From: Fasciolopsis buskii
Taxonomy: Eukaryota; Platyhelminthes; Trematoda; Plagiorchiida; Fasciolidae
Assembly (NCBI GenBank): GCA_008360955.1
Contig: LUCM01002898.1
Span: 288,913-352,912 of the forward strand
Direction: 5' to 3'
DNA length: 64,000 bases
A program made the translations under genes and the position numbers. How positions within the stretch are numbered: position 1 is the stretch's first letter; every line of letters begins with the position of its first letter. This document shows, in pieces, positions 22,930 through 33,729 of the stretch. The notes below the pieces were generated by a model. The model saw only the letters and a program-made list of their open reading frames with translations. It was not told where the DNA came from and searched no databases.

Positions 22930-25110
22930 GACCGAATCACCCGACCGCCCTTCCTATAGGCATGCATAGGCCCCGACGAACGACGTGGGAGGTTTATAGG
23001 CCAGGCAACTGCTCGAACAGAAAGAGAACAGGGAATAATGAAAACTCGACTGCAAAAGTGTAAGCTAAAGAACTACACAGATGGGGAAAAGTTTCAAGTG
23101 CAAAATCTCCAGTGATTGCTGCACTCTGCCGTAATATCTTTTGTCTCCAACCGTCGCTTAGAGGGAGAGAGAGGGTACCTCGTAGACTCCAACCGCGTAG
23201 TCTGACCGCAGCTTCACGAGCCAGTCCATTATTTGAAGCTTTCTCACTTATTTGCTATATCATCGTCTGGCCTCCCTGAACTATCTTCTAACCAATACCT
23301 GCCCCTGAGAACAGTGTTCAGTAATGCAAACAATCTGTAAGCATAAGCAAAACATCTTCCAACTGCCTTAATGTTTTCTGACTTAGCACCTGTTTCGAAA
23401 ACTGAACTCTAGGATCCAATACCTTAAGCCCAACCGATGAGTTACTTGCGAAATTTTCCCACCATATTCCATCAGTACCACGAAGATGGCGATACTCAAA
23501 CACCGAAATTATTCGCACAGTTTCTGCTCTCAGATCTGAAGAGCAGTACTAACTTCATTGCTGCCGTGTATACTTGGCCTCAGATCGGCAATCAGATACC
23601 ACGCTCGTGCCGCAGATTCCTCAACTTATCAATCCGACCTACTGTGTTCGTGATGACATTTCTTCCGATATACGACCCCCAGGTTAGGTAGAGCTACCCA
23701 AATAACTAAATCTGTCCGCGTCATTCATTTGCTGCTCTGCAAGAACTAGATTCGGATTTGATTCAATCCAGTCCTGCAACAGCACTGTACGCTTTGAAGG
23801 TCCAAAACCCATACCGCACATACCCACACTATCGCTCAAACGATCAAGAAAACCTGAAACGCAGTTGGATCTTCATTCATTAGCGTGACATCGTCCGCAT
23901 ATTCATTCCTAGTCAGACAGATTCCTGTCTGAGCAAATTTCAATACCACCATTCTTGTATAAGGATAAGGATATCTGCATAACCATTTAAATGACAAAAT
24001 TGAAAATGAAGGATGAAACAACCCTGACGAACGTCATTTCTAATGGTGAACTCGGGTAAAACATCTCTATAAGAGCGTACTCGGCTTCGACTGTTCGCAT
24101 ACAGAGATTGCATGATTGAAATTAATTTCTCTGGCATGCCATTCAGTATGAGGCAGCTCCAAAGAATTGCATGATAGACTGCGTCGAACGTGGCTTTCAA
24201 ATCCAGAAAGTCGGAAATCCTGGGTCTACGGAATGTGCCTGTGTTCCAAGATCGGTCGCAAAGTGAACAGTCGGTCAATACAACCACAACCGGCACGGAA
24301 ACCAGCTTAATTCTCACGCACAGACTCTTCCCAATTTGGTAGATAATAGGCGGAGTACGATGTATAACAGCAGTCTAGATGCAATACTTACTAATCTAAT
24401 TCCTTTTTGGTTTTCTCTTGAGGATCTATTACATTTCTTGTCAGTCAACACACAAACCAGGAATTTCGTCAGCTTCGATGTCACAATTCTTGAAGAAGGA
24501 TGGCGATAGTCCACCTGGTCCAGTTCAGTTTTGCTTTTTCAGAAACCTTATCTCGTTCAACAATTCCATTTATGATGAAGTTCTACTATCCAGTTGCATT
24601 GATTTACTTATAGGTAAAACTAGAATACTCACTGTGTCCATGGGTCAACCAAAGTAAGTCCTCAGGTGTTCTACCTAACGCGTCAGCCGACGCCCCCGGG
24701 AATGAGTCAGTGAGTCGCCGGATTCCCTAATCATTTCGGTTGCACCCAACTTCCATGAACTAGTATTCCTAATCAGTCGGCAAAGGTTGCCAGTAGTCCT
24801 GATAGCTGCAGCCTCTTCCAGTTCCCTACACTTCCCTCCCAATCACTGATCCCGGTCATTTCTCAAACCCCTGGTCAGTTGACGTCCTATAAGTCTACGC
24901 GTCTCTATGTATATTGCATCCGGGAGAAGGTCCTATGAAACTCTAACAGTGTACCTGGAGTCGAAGATCTTCATCGATCCTGAGGTTTATGTTGTATGGA
25001 CTCTTGAGTGGCATTAACCATTGGTCAAAGAGCTTCTTTGTTTGAGGCGACAGCCGCACTGAGAGTTCCGACTGAAATTGTAATCGGTGGTCAAGGTCTA
25101 GAATCGGCTG
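22930..25110 (-). mobile_element. RTE-clade (SR2-like) non-LTR retrotransposon, 5'-truncated, decayed
   Basis: Read on the minus strand from 25110 downward: a region before the reverse transcriptase (CRELEEAAAI and LCRLIRNT, about 24800), the fingers (GIRLVSIASRLL, about 24400), the palm (FLDLKATFDAVYHAILW, about 24200), a VRQGC block (about 24030), YADD at 23890-23901, then PSKR-V-LQDW (about 23790), SYLGS (about 23710) and IWWENFASNSSVGLKVL (about 23460). The last is the C-terminal block of RTE proteins known from trematodes. At least five frame changes separate these segments. The N-terminal endonuclease is missing, as in 5'-truncated insertions. The boundaries are approximate. Confidence 0.85.
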
Positions 25111-25388
25111 TGCAGCACGAGTAGCTTTCATGCTGGTGCTATCACTAGCTAGGCCCAAACAAACGTGATCTCACATTAAAGCAAAATTCTGTATGAGGAT
25201 TGCTTTGGCATTCATTATATGCTTTCCTTACTTCTACTGAGGCCTGATTTTCACCCTGCAAACAACCATATTGGTGACTAAGATAAAGTTTAACAAAATT
25301 GACTGATCGGATGACGATTGGAGTTAGAATCCAGAAAGGTGTATCTTCCTCTGATTTAATATATATCCATCAAATTGGATTATCACAG

Positions 25389-25580
25389 GATGTTTCACTA
25401 AAGAAATTCACTGACGTTTCCCAGATTTGCATTCTTCATGAGCACTTATTTTCCCTTCTGGATGGAGCTTTCCGCCACTCTACTATTGTTCATCTTGCTC
25501 GATTTCTAACTGATCCCGAGTTAATCATTTCCATGTCCCAAACTGCGAGTGCTCGAATCTTCGCGCTTGCTAATACACAG
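25389..25580 (+). CDS. candidate internal exon 1 of an unidentified plus-strand gene
   Basis: The acceptor TTATCACAG and donor CAG|GTATTT bracket 64 open codons, starting DVSLKKFTDVSQIC and including HLARFLTDPELIISMS. It is in phase 0 at both ends and joins in frame with the next candidate. The peptide looks globular and helical. I considered nucleoporin-like and other helical-repeat families but could not support any. The RTE insertion at 22930-25110 on the other strand would lie in the preceding intron. Confidence 0.33.
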
Positions 25581-25682
25581 GTATTTACATTTTGGAGAGC
25601 ACGGAGCATTTGATGTGACGAGACATTTAAACATGAAGTATTCAACTCATTTTGAAATGATATTCTGTCAATTTCATTAAAG

Positions 25683-25943
25683 AATACCACCCCGTTTTTG
25701 GAATATCAGCTTGCTTGTGACCAGTTGCGGATAATCTGTTATTCTATACTTGCCTCGAGCACTGTCGATGAGAGACAAATTATAAAGTTAGCAGGTCACA
25801 TGTTTACTCTCCTACGCAATTATCAACGTGCACTCGAGTGTTGCCGACTGGATAACCCATTGACTCAGTTAGGCCCAAAACGTTACAGTATAGTTTGCCT
25901 TGTGACATCAAGTTACGATACATATTCATCATTAACTTCTGGG
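25683..25943 (+). CDS. candidate internal exon 2 of the same unidentified gene
   Basis: An acceptor after TTTCATTAAAG opens 87 codons in phase 0 (NTTPFLEYQLACDQLRIICY, then LLRNYQRALECCRL) up to a GTACTG donor. The length, phase agreement with 25389-25580 and helical-repeat-like composition make this the best host-gene candidate in the window. A frame of this length is not significant alone. No family is recognised. Confidence 0.33.
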
Positions 25944-26349
25944 GTACTGCAAAATAAACTTTTTCAATACTCATTTTCTAATTAAAAGATTCAAAGTTCA
26001 ACTGCAGTTTCTAATGTCAGATTGTTAATACTGAGCCAAATTTAATTTGCCAACCCACCCGCTCTCAGTGAGTGTGAATATCTGTGATAAACCATAAAGA
26101 TCTTCTGAATTTCCGTGACAAATTCTGTCCACGTGATTTTGGAAATACTGGACCTGTAAGTACACCTAAATACTGTACAATTATGGCGCAGTACGTGATC
26201 ATGTTGAATGTCAGAGTACAGAACAACTGAAAAGTCGTTAGATCAAGGAATACATTGCACCAAATCACTATAAGCAGCGAATAGTTGTCATTCTCGTCAC
26301 AATTAACTAATCTCAACAATTTAGAAAACTTGTGTTGGTTCTAGTTTAG

Positions 26350-26565
26350 GTCTTACATTCTGGTGAAGCTGTGATAGCTGAACATGGCGTTTAGATTGCA
26401 AACATTTTGTCATCAGTTGAGGTGATATCGTCAGTGCGAACAACACAGATTTTCAAGCTTACTGACACACCGGTTCGCCATTGGGCCATATTTGCTACCA
26501 GTAAAATTCAACTAGACAAATTGAATAACCTTGCTTTTGGGTTAAATTCTCTAATTACGTACAAG
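26350..26565 (+). CDS. candidate exon 3, with an in-frame TAG
   Basis: A good acceptor (GTTGGTTCTAGTTTAG) opens in phase 0, as required by the preceding exon: 14 codons (VLHSGEAVIAEHGV), a TAG at 26392-26394, then 57 more codons (IANILSSVEVISSVRTTQ...) to a GTTCTT donor, or to GTACAA seven bases earlier. Only the earlier donor gives the phase needed by exon 4. The TAG could be a sequence error, a sign of a pseudogene, or evidence that the true acceptor is further in. Confidence 0.25.
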
Positions 26566-27731
26566 GTTCTTGCAGACGGTCCAGCGGAATACTGTTAAGC
26601 GTTCGGCACCAGAAACACCCGACTGCGGAAAAACGATAGTATAGTCACGGAGCACAAGATCCAGCCATGGATTAGATAGATAGAAAGAACAGGAACTTTC
26701 CAAAAAATTTGGATCATTCCTCTTTTTGTTGTAAGTTATCGATGGAAATGATGGCTTTGACCGCACGCGTTTGTCTTTCAACAAATGATCGATAATCAGA
26801 TTAGCAAAAAGCTTCCAGTAACTGGGCGCAAAGTTTCCTGAGACGAGAGAACATAACGTTGAAGTTATGCTATTCAAACGATCGAAACTTGGCATTCTAA
26901 CGTGTTTCGTGTACATTTGAACTGTTCCAAATCATCGGATTTCTCCGGTTTCTAGACTTTTTCACTTGCCGAGATCAGTTTCCTGTACCTTCGGTAAACT
27001 GCATCAACACAAGTTCGAACGAGGTCCGAGATAACACAGGCCAAATAAAGGGCGTTCTCTAGTCGGATTCAATAATCATCAAAACGAGCATTAGCAATCA
27101 GGAGTTTTACTGTCCCGAGTTTATAATTGTCTGTTTGGAAACGCCGGGCAGTATTACACGAAACTTTAAGCTTATCTAAGGAAAAAATAGGGATTAGAAT
27201 CTGTTCCCCGTTTTTCGCTTTATTTCCTAAAAAAAACCAAGGAGGTTACCGTTGCCTGACCGCGGTCACGGTAGCGGTCGAGTGTCACACAGTTATAAAT
27301 ATGCCCATTTTCGATATCAATTTGGTACAAATTATGCATGGCCATTAAACGATATTTACGTTCTTCAACGAATTCGCTACCGTCAATTACACTGCCACTT
27401 AAATGCCAATTCAAAAATGATTTTTTCTCCTAGGTGCTAACAGTTCGTTCAAGAGCGGGAGCTTTAAGGAATTTGGACACGTCAGTCGCAATTTGAAACC
27501 CATGTACAGTTGTCCTGGTTTTACATATAAATGAAGCAGGCTAGGGATAAATCTTTGGCTCTTTGCAGGCTCCGGCCAACAGTGTTTTATAATTTCCTTG
27601 ATTCGCCTACAAACTCCAGGTGGTGGGTAAATATTTTACGGTTTTTCTCTATGATGCTGTATCATTTGCATGTTACTCAATAGAAATTTTGATCGAATCG
27701 TCTCAAATGAATTGGTAATTTTTGCTTCCAG

Positions 27732-27933
27732 TGTTCAACTGTGTATTTTAACTCCCACAGTTGTCAAAATGTCATATGAAATTGAAACTGGACTTGGAAT
27801 AGGCTTTCGTCACTTGTCACATGTGCTGGTTTCTGCAATGCAACAAATGTGCATTTCTAATTTAGGACACAGGATGGTTTATGATGTGCGTCACAGAATA
27901 ATGCAGCCTTCAACTATCCCCGTTGTGTCTAAG
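27732..27933 (+). CDS. candidate exon 4 of the same unidentified gene
   Basis: An acceptor TTTTTGCTTCCAG and a TCTAAG|GTGACT donor enclose 67 codons including IGFRHLSHVLVSAMQQMC. It opens in phase 2, matching the alternative donor of exon 3, and ends in phase 0. A following acceptor at about 28263 (CTGCTAAG) would give a short phase-0 end, ISADGTSSINCLKGEL, with a TGA; that is speculative. Confidence 0.24.
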
Positions 27934-28329
27934 GTGACTGCTCAAATTGTCTCTTGACATTCTATAACAAACAACGAGAAAATTCTGATAGATTTTTGAA
28001 AAGAGAACGAACCTAGATCAATCAGCCAAAACATTGAGTAGCCGATCAATCGTGGTATATTCAAAACAAGAAACTCCAGTGACTGTTTGCTGGGGCATCC
28101 ATGCGTCACACATTCAAGTCATTTTATTTTATACCAGAATGAACGCCACACAAACATTTAGCCTCTCGTAGAGACGTTCCAACGTGATTAACTGGGTGTA
28201 GCCCACAAACTGATTCATGGGGCGTGAAAGGCCTGTCTTGCTTCTCACTAATCTGCTAAGATTTCAGCAGATGGCACTTCATCCATCAATTGCCTAAAAG
28301 GAGAATTACACATTACTTTGAAATGAGAA

Positions 28330-31300
28330 GGTGGAATTTGCAAAAGTAAGTGATCAACTAATCTTTTCATTCGATGCATTAGTCACGCTAAAGCTATTTC
28401 CGGTCAAATCTCAATACTTGGAGTTGGTTATCGATTTTCCTGGAAACACTTTCTCCGTGATAGCCCGTTATTTCCTCCAACTATGTTTTAATAGTCCACC
28501 GTGCGGAACTCTTACAACACATCGAACTAACACTTGAGTACTAATTATGCGTGATTCACTGCTGACGACTCAAAATCATTCCAATATGGATAGGTAAATA
28601 TTGGGGTGTTTAGAGCGTCGCCCTAAATTCTTACATTTACCATGTTTAAAGGTTAAGTGCAACCAAGGAGGAGTCCGTCTTTATAAAACATTTTCAGATA
28701 TCGATACGGAAAACGTTTACTTCGAAATAATGAAGGATCCTATGCTAGGCAGCCGCTGGGGTGATATTTGACCTTTGGTGGTATACATATATATAAAGTT
28801 AGTAATCACTGTGATTTTTCCAAAGCTGCTAACGTTATAATTGAGTTTTTTCATATTTTTAAATTTTATCAAGACGTTGTTTTCGTGCACAGACCACTCA
28901 AAGCTCTCGTGATTCACGTCCGCACATTTCGATCAGATATTCTTCTCATCTTAATCTGATAGTCATTCCAGTTACATATGTTTCGAGTTTCCCGTTTTTC
29001 TCACCTTGGATAGATCGTACACTTTAATGACATGTCCCATAATTTCAAGAGATTCTTACCATTAGTTTTGTCTGATGCCTTCGATTAATACTGACAAGAT
29101 GTGTTGAAGTTTGTTTAGGTTATTTTGTTATTTTAGTTCCACTTCAAAGATTTCTCAGAAAATTGATTCTTTTATTTGAAACTCTATCCTTTATTGATCT
29201 TGTGCCCAAGAAATATAAAATATCACAATTTATTGATTCGATGGTCAGATATTAAGCCTAAATTGTCTTCTTCTGTAGAGCATTCACAGAAAATAATTCA
29301 TTCGACCAAGACAAGAACAGAAACGTCTCTGTAACCATTCACCCAACCGGTGGTTAGCATTTTCTTAGAGCCTGGTAACAACTAAAACAAACTTTATCGA
29401 AATCAGAGAAAAGTGCTGACCCTTTGTTTAGTAGCTGAATGCCAGCAAATGCCAGTGAATGCGGTTTGGCGAACTGGTCCAACCTTATTATGCCTAATTG
29501 CCAAAAATCGTTCAACCCAGCTGGACACAAACAGATATTGATGTTATCCACGATTCAGTACAGCCGGCAGGGCACCAGCTGAGTTGTTAAGTCTCATTAA
29601 GAGGTATTCGGTCATTTCACACGTCAGTTTATGCTCCGCCTTGGTTAGAACCAATCACTTTTGAGTGTAATCACATCGCCTCATACGTCGGTTGGAAACC
29701 AAGCTCGCCACCGTTAACGATTACAAGATGGAACAAGTCTGTATTGTCCTTCATATTCATCACTAAATTTATCACCCGTAATATCCCAACACAGGAGTAT
29801 TTAATAATTACGACATTATTGACTGAAAGATTGGAAACTTTCAGCATGCATATTTCTAATCCTTACATCTAAATACGTTCAGTTTCATATTTGAAATAGC
29901 CTATTGATGCAGGAGCTTTCTGTGTGGTGATTCGATTCGGGATACGTGATGTCATGCGGCTAGCACCACCCGTCAGGCTCCCAGCGAATCTACCATTCAC
30001 GTCAAATGGGATATTTTGGCTTACTTGTTCTACCATAAGTTTCTCGTCTCTCTGACTAGCCGGAAAATGGGTTTGCATTTCCAGACCCTTGTGGGATGAT
30101 ATCGCAATGCCAATGAAACGGCTGACTTGGCGGAAATCTGAAATGAAAGCCGACATTTTCCCCGCGTAGTCAATACTGGAACAAGGATTGGCACTAACAA
30201 TATTGAAAACACGAATTTCGGCTTTGATTCCCAATAAAAGATGATCCTCGTCAACGGATGCATACAGACTAGTTCGTTTTCTGTTTTAAAAATACCAAAC
30301 ATTGATATTTAATGGTGTCTTGTCAACCTCGACAGAATTAAAATGAACGTATTCATCCAGGGCCTTATTGTTTTAAACAACTTAACCATTTGGGAAAAGC
30401 GAAACTTATTGAGCGCTTTTTTCCAAATACACTATCCATTTTCCCGTTAAATCTATTGATGAGTGTTAAAAAGGGACATTTTTGACATCAATTATTTGCC
30501 TCACTATTGTTTTTCCAGTTCAAGGCAATAGCCCAGACGAATGCCTGACTACTGAAGGGCGCTAGACATTGGGAAAATGTTTATCATTTTTGAACCTTAT
30601 CGAAATTTAGAATAATTCTTGTTGTAGTGTGGTAGTGTGAATGGTTTTACGATTGGCTAAAGTCAAGCCCATCCACGACATGCTTATTTATGCGAACAAG
30701 TTCCGTATGCTTAATCTGCCACCCATAACGTTTTTCATGAGGGAAGATCACATATCTTTCAGCCGCCTAGTTCTGGTTCGTAAGATCTTATGATTTATGG
30801 GGTACGTGCCGATCAGAGATGACCCCGATGCAGATAATCCTCAGAGTAATTGGGTGCATGCTTCACTGACTGTCAGCGACATTTGTAGAACTACTCCGAA
30901 TTTGAAAGGCATTCGACCTCAGCGGGAACCGCAGTCATGCACCGAGACTATCGGCAAAAATTCGCCATGTATATTGCACCCGCAAAGCCCTGTCGCCCTA
31001 CGCCCTACCACAACGTTAGTTTTACCACCTACCTACTTGTATTGTCAAAACTCGGGCAACAATTATCACTGAAAAGAGTTTCGCTCTCGTGGGTAACAGG
31101 TTAAAGAAACGAACATTCGCGTTTCTATTCCATTTATTTAGCAATCAGTGGCGATTCTTTTTCCTAATAAACCACAAACTTTGATGTTAGTTGGCAAGCA
31201 GACGGTCTAGAAATATAGCTTGTGTGAAATTTTGACCACCATATGGATATTATCACCCATGATGCATCAAGAGCCGGCTGGAAGAAAACAAAACGAGATT

Positions 31301-31560
31301 TATTAATTTCAGTTTGAAGTATCTATTGCGAGAGACTGAGCGCCAGCTAACAATGCCAATCGATTTGCCAGCCACGATTCTTCACCAGTACGATACTCTT
31401 TTTGACGAACTATCTATCCAACAACTCTATTATCTGAGAAATTTTAAAATTTCTTTATCATCAATCACTGGTATGAGAGCACATTTAAATTTCACGTCAG
31501 AACGTGATTAATTCTCTGGATAAGTCCATGATTCAAACGAACGTGTGCTTATATAAACCA
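28330..31560. other. no recognised repeat; isolated open frames only
   Basis: Frames at 28331-28537 and 30797-31072 on the plus strand and 29869-30234 on the minus strand look protein-like but have no clear splice sites on both sides or known relatives. A better exon candidate is listed at 31300-31451. Confidence 0.3.
31305..31451 (+). CDS. candidate exon, unknown protein (hypothesis)
   Basis: A strong acceptor (TTTATTAATTTCAG) precedes an open frame LKYLLRETERQLTMPIDLPA, continuing to LYYLRNFKISLSS, with a GTATGAG donor near 31471. Boundaries are within about 20 bases. No neighbour in agreeing phase was found. Confidence 0.22.
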
Positions 31561-31564
31561 TACT

Positions 31565-32140
31565 CTACATCCAAATGTGATTAAACAGCTTTGCTTCAAA
31601 CAGAAATAAAGCCACTTTGCTCGAGATAACATGTTTACTAAGTTCTGACAGAGTAAAACGCGGAGCTTCTTTTGCAGATGCCATCCTTTTTTTCTTGGAA
31701 TCACGATGACAAAGTTCCTCATGCCAGCTATATGTTCTCTTTCGATTTGTTTGTCGATCTTTTCTTATTTTATTCTTGTAGGCGTAAGCAATTAGTATGG
31801 AAATATGCAAAAGAGAAAATTTTCCGAAGACTCTCCTTCTAGAAACGTCAATTTTATAGCTGTTCCGCAGATCACCCTGTGACATGCCTCCAACGACGAA
31901 ATTAACGGACTGCCAGATTAAAGTGCTCAGCATTTCTACAGCTCAGTCATGTACCCTGTTTTAATGCGTGGGTAATCCATACTCCAACTTTGTTGACATT
32001 CAAAGCGGCTATATACTGTTCTACACTGTGCGGACATGGGCGTTTGCAACGTCCGTAACGATTAGTATCAGGACTAACAAAAAGCGGTTCTTTAAAAAAG
32101 TTTTCATAGGAGATACAAATAATTTTTTGTCAAATTCTGG
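31565..32140 (-). pseudogene. piggyBac-like transposase relic, copy 2
   Basis: The minus strand carries, in order, a YENFFKEPLF block (about 32100; compare the DNFF-S--L block of piggyBac transposases), LKQGT followed by a stop and LSC (about 31950), then in the next frame an open stretch of 122 codons: W-S-NFVVGGM, GDLRNSYKI, a basic block SRRRVFGK, a hydrophobic block LLHISILIAYAYKNK, and KEAPRFTLSELSKHV. The order fits the C-terminal half of piggyBac, where GGVD--DQ precedes an arginine-rich and then hydrophobic segment. Here the GGVD aspartate is replaced (GGMS), so it would be inactive. It aligns with 14360-14960. Confidence 0.52.
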
Positions 32141-32199
32141 TGTGAATGATCTCTTGCATGGAAATTCGTTCGTCTAGTGATACCTAAACAGGGATCCTG

Positions 32200-33560
32200 T
32201 TTCGTTCAAAAAATCAGAAATACTAAATAAGAAAAATTCAAATCGATCGGGTTTTTTAAATCAATTCGCTGTTCCACACATTACAATGCCAAAAGGTTTT
32301 ATCGCTTCTTCCTGATTGATCCACTGTCGCGATGGCAACATAAACGATTAAAACAACACGATAAAATTAACGTGACCCAATTTCAAATTTCACGCATCAA
32401 ATCAAGGTGCTTCATAAACGAAACTTTTTTCTCAATCAACCATAATTAATAGAACCCAGCCGTGGGTATATGTCTCCATGAAATTGGCATTTATTTTTGA
32501 CAAACAAGTTTGTCATGATATATGAATGCATAGTTGGATAAATCTGAATACCCCTAGGAAGATGTTTATGAAATATTTCCAATTCGGTGAGTTTTTATTC
32601 TCAGACGAGCTTGCCGTGACAGCCGAGATCATTCGTGTTTAACTGGCTTTATTACACCCTAAAAATGGCTAAACTCGGGGAAACCGGTTGACACATTCGT
32701 GCTATTGGCTGATGCCTCTTTATACCGGTTAGGCAAAAGGAAGTTAAATAAACTAACAAAAGGGATTGTTCAAGTGTGGTCTAATTTGCTGTATCCGTGC
32801 TTTATACTGTTAGGTATATAAAAAGATCTTACACTGTCACAACCATAGGCTGATTTAATTTTTTTCTATTCAAATGCAGCATTTTACTATTCCCATACAA
32901 AGAGACAATAAGCCGATGTGAATACTACAAAAAGTACATTTTCTTGTCATTCCTTGCTAACGAAATTTTGAAAGCGCATGGAGTCGACGGACACCAAGAA
33001 GAGTTTTGATGGGTAATTTAATCAGTAATCCTTAATTCAAACTCTTGTGGTTAATGAAACGGTCCTTCTGGATACATTGTCAAGATGATGCTTTCAACTG
33101 TCTCTGACGCAACAACGTAAATTGTGTGTCATATTGTACAATGCATCGAAACATGGTGATTTTCCTGTTTCTTGGACTATATTACTGCAATCTGATTAGT
33201 TTGCAAATCTTAAATTGCCTTACGGTGACACCAGGAGCGAGGCAGTAAACAGAATGGAAAATTTACTCACATAGTAGACATCCAGAATCCTTTTTTTACA
33301 GTCGGAGTCAAGTCGTCCATCTTTTGCTTACCTGGCAGATGTTCTACCGTTGAAGTACCGTGAACACGGCCCTAGAACACAAATTACCCTCGTGAATTTC
33401 AGCTTCCGCCCAGTTTTAGCCACTCCAGCGGTTTCACAAGCTACTTTCCCAGTGCAAGTGAACAGTACTGCTTGATTGGAGGCCAACCTAAGACCCACAT
33501 GAGGCTGGCTGTTTTGCTCAGTTGGGATCGTATTTTTTGCAACCTGAGGGTTTGACCGTA
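32200..33560. other. no recognised feature
   Basis: AT-rich DNA with no convincing coding or repeat signal in either strand. Confidence 0.4.
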
Positions 33561-33580
33561 GGGTGCGCATTCCAGAGTTG

Positions 33581-33632
33581 TGTCCTTGGTAGCTCGGCGC
33601 TAGAGCAACTGCCTCGTAAGCAGACAATCGAC
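33581..33632 (+). repeat. tRNA-Thr-like fragment (SINE head or tRNA relic)
   Basis: TAGCTCGGCGCTAGAGCA fits a D arm with a four-base stem (GCTC/GAGC) and an A-box. ACTGCCTCGTAAGCAG fits an anticodon arm with loop CTCGTAA, anticodon CGT (Thr). The T arm and the 3' acceptor strand are missing or ruined, so it is not a functional tRNA. Confidence 0.5.
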
Positions 33633-33729
33633 GGCTCCATTTCTGAAAGGTGTATCAATTTTGACTGCACAGTGGATTTTGTATTCCGTATGTTTGGAGA
33701 ATTGGTAAATTCATAAAGCCGATATGTTT

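Noticed and set aside
26551..26916. 121-codon minus-strand frame
   Set aside because: It overlaps a plus-strand exon candidate, has no domain, and its length is within chance expectation.
29869..30234. 121-codon minus-strand frame, protein-like composition
   Set aside because: No splice acceptor of quality and no recognised family; kept out of the gene list.
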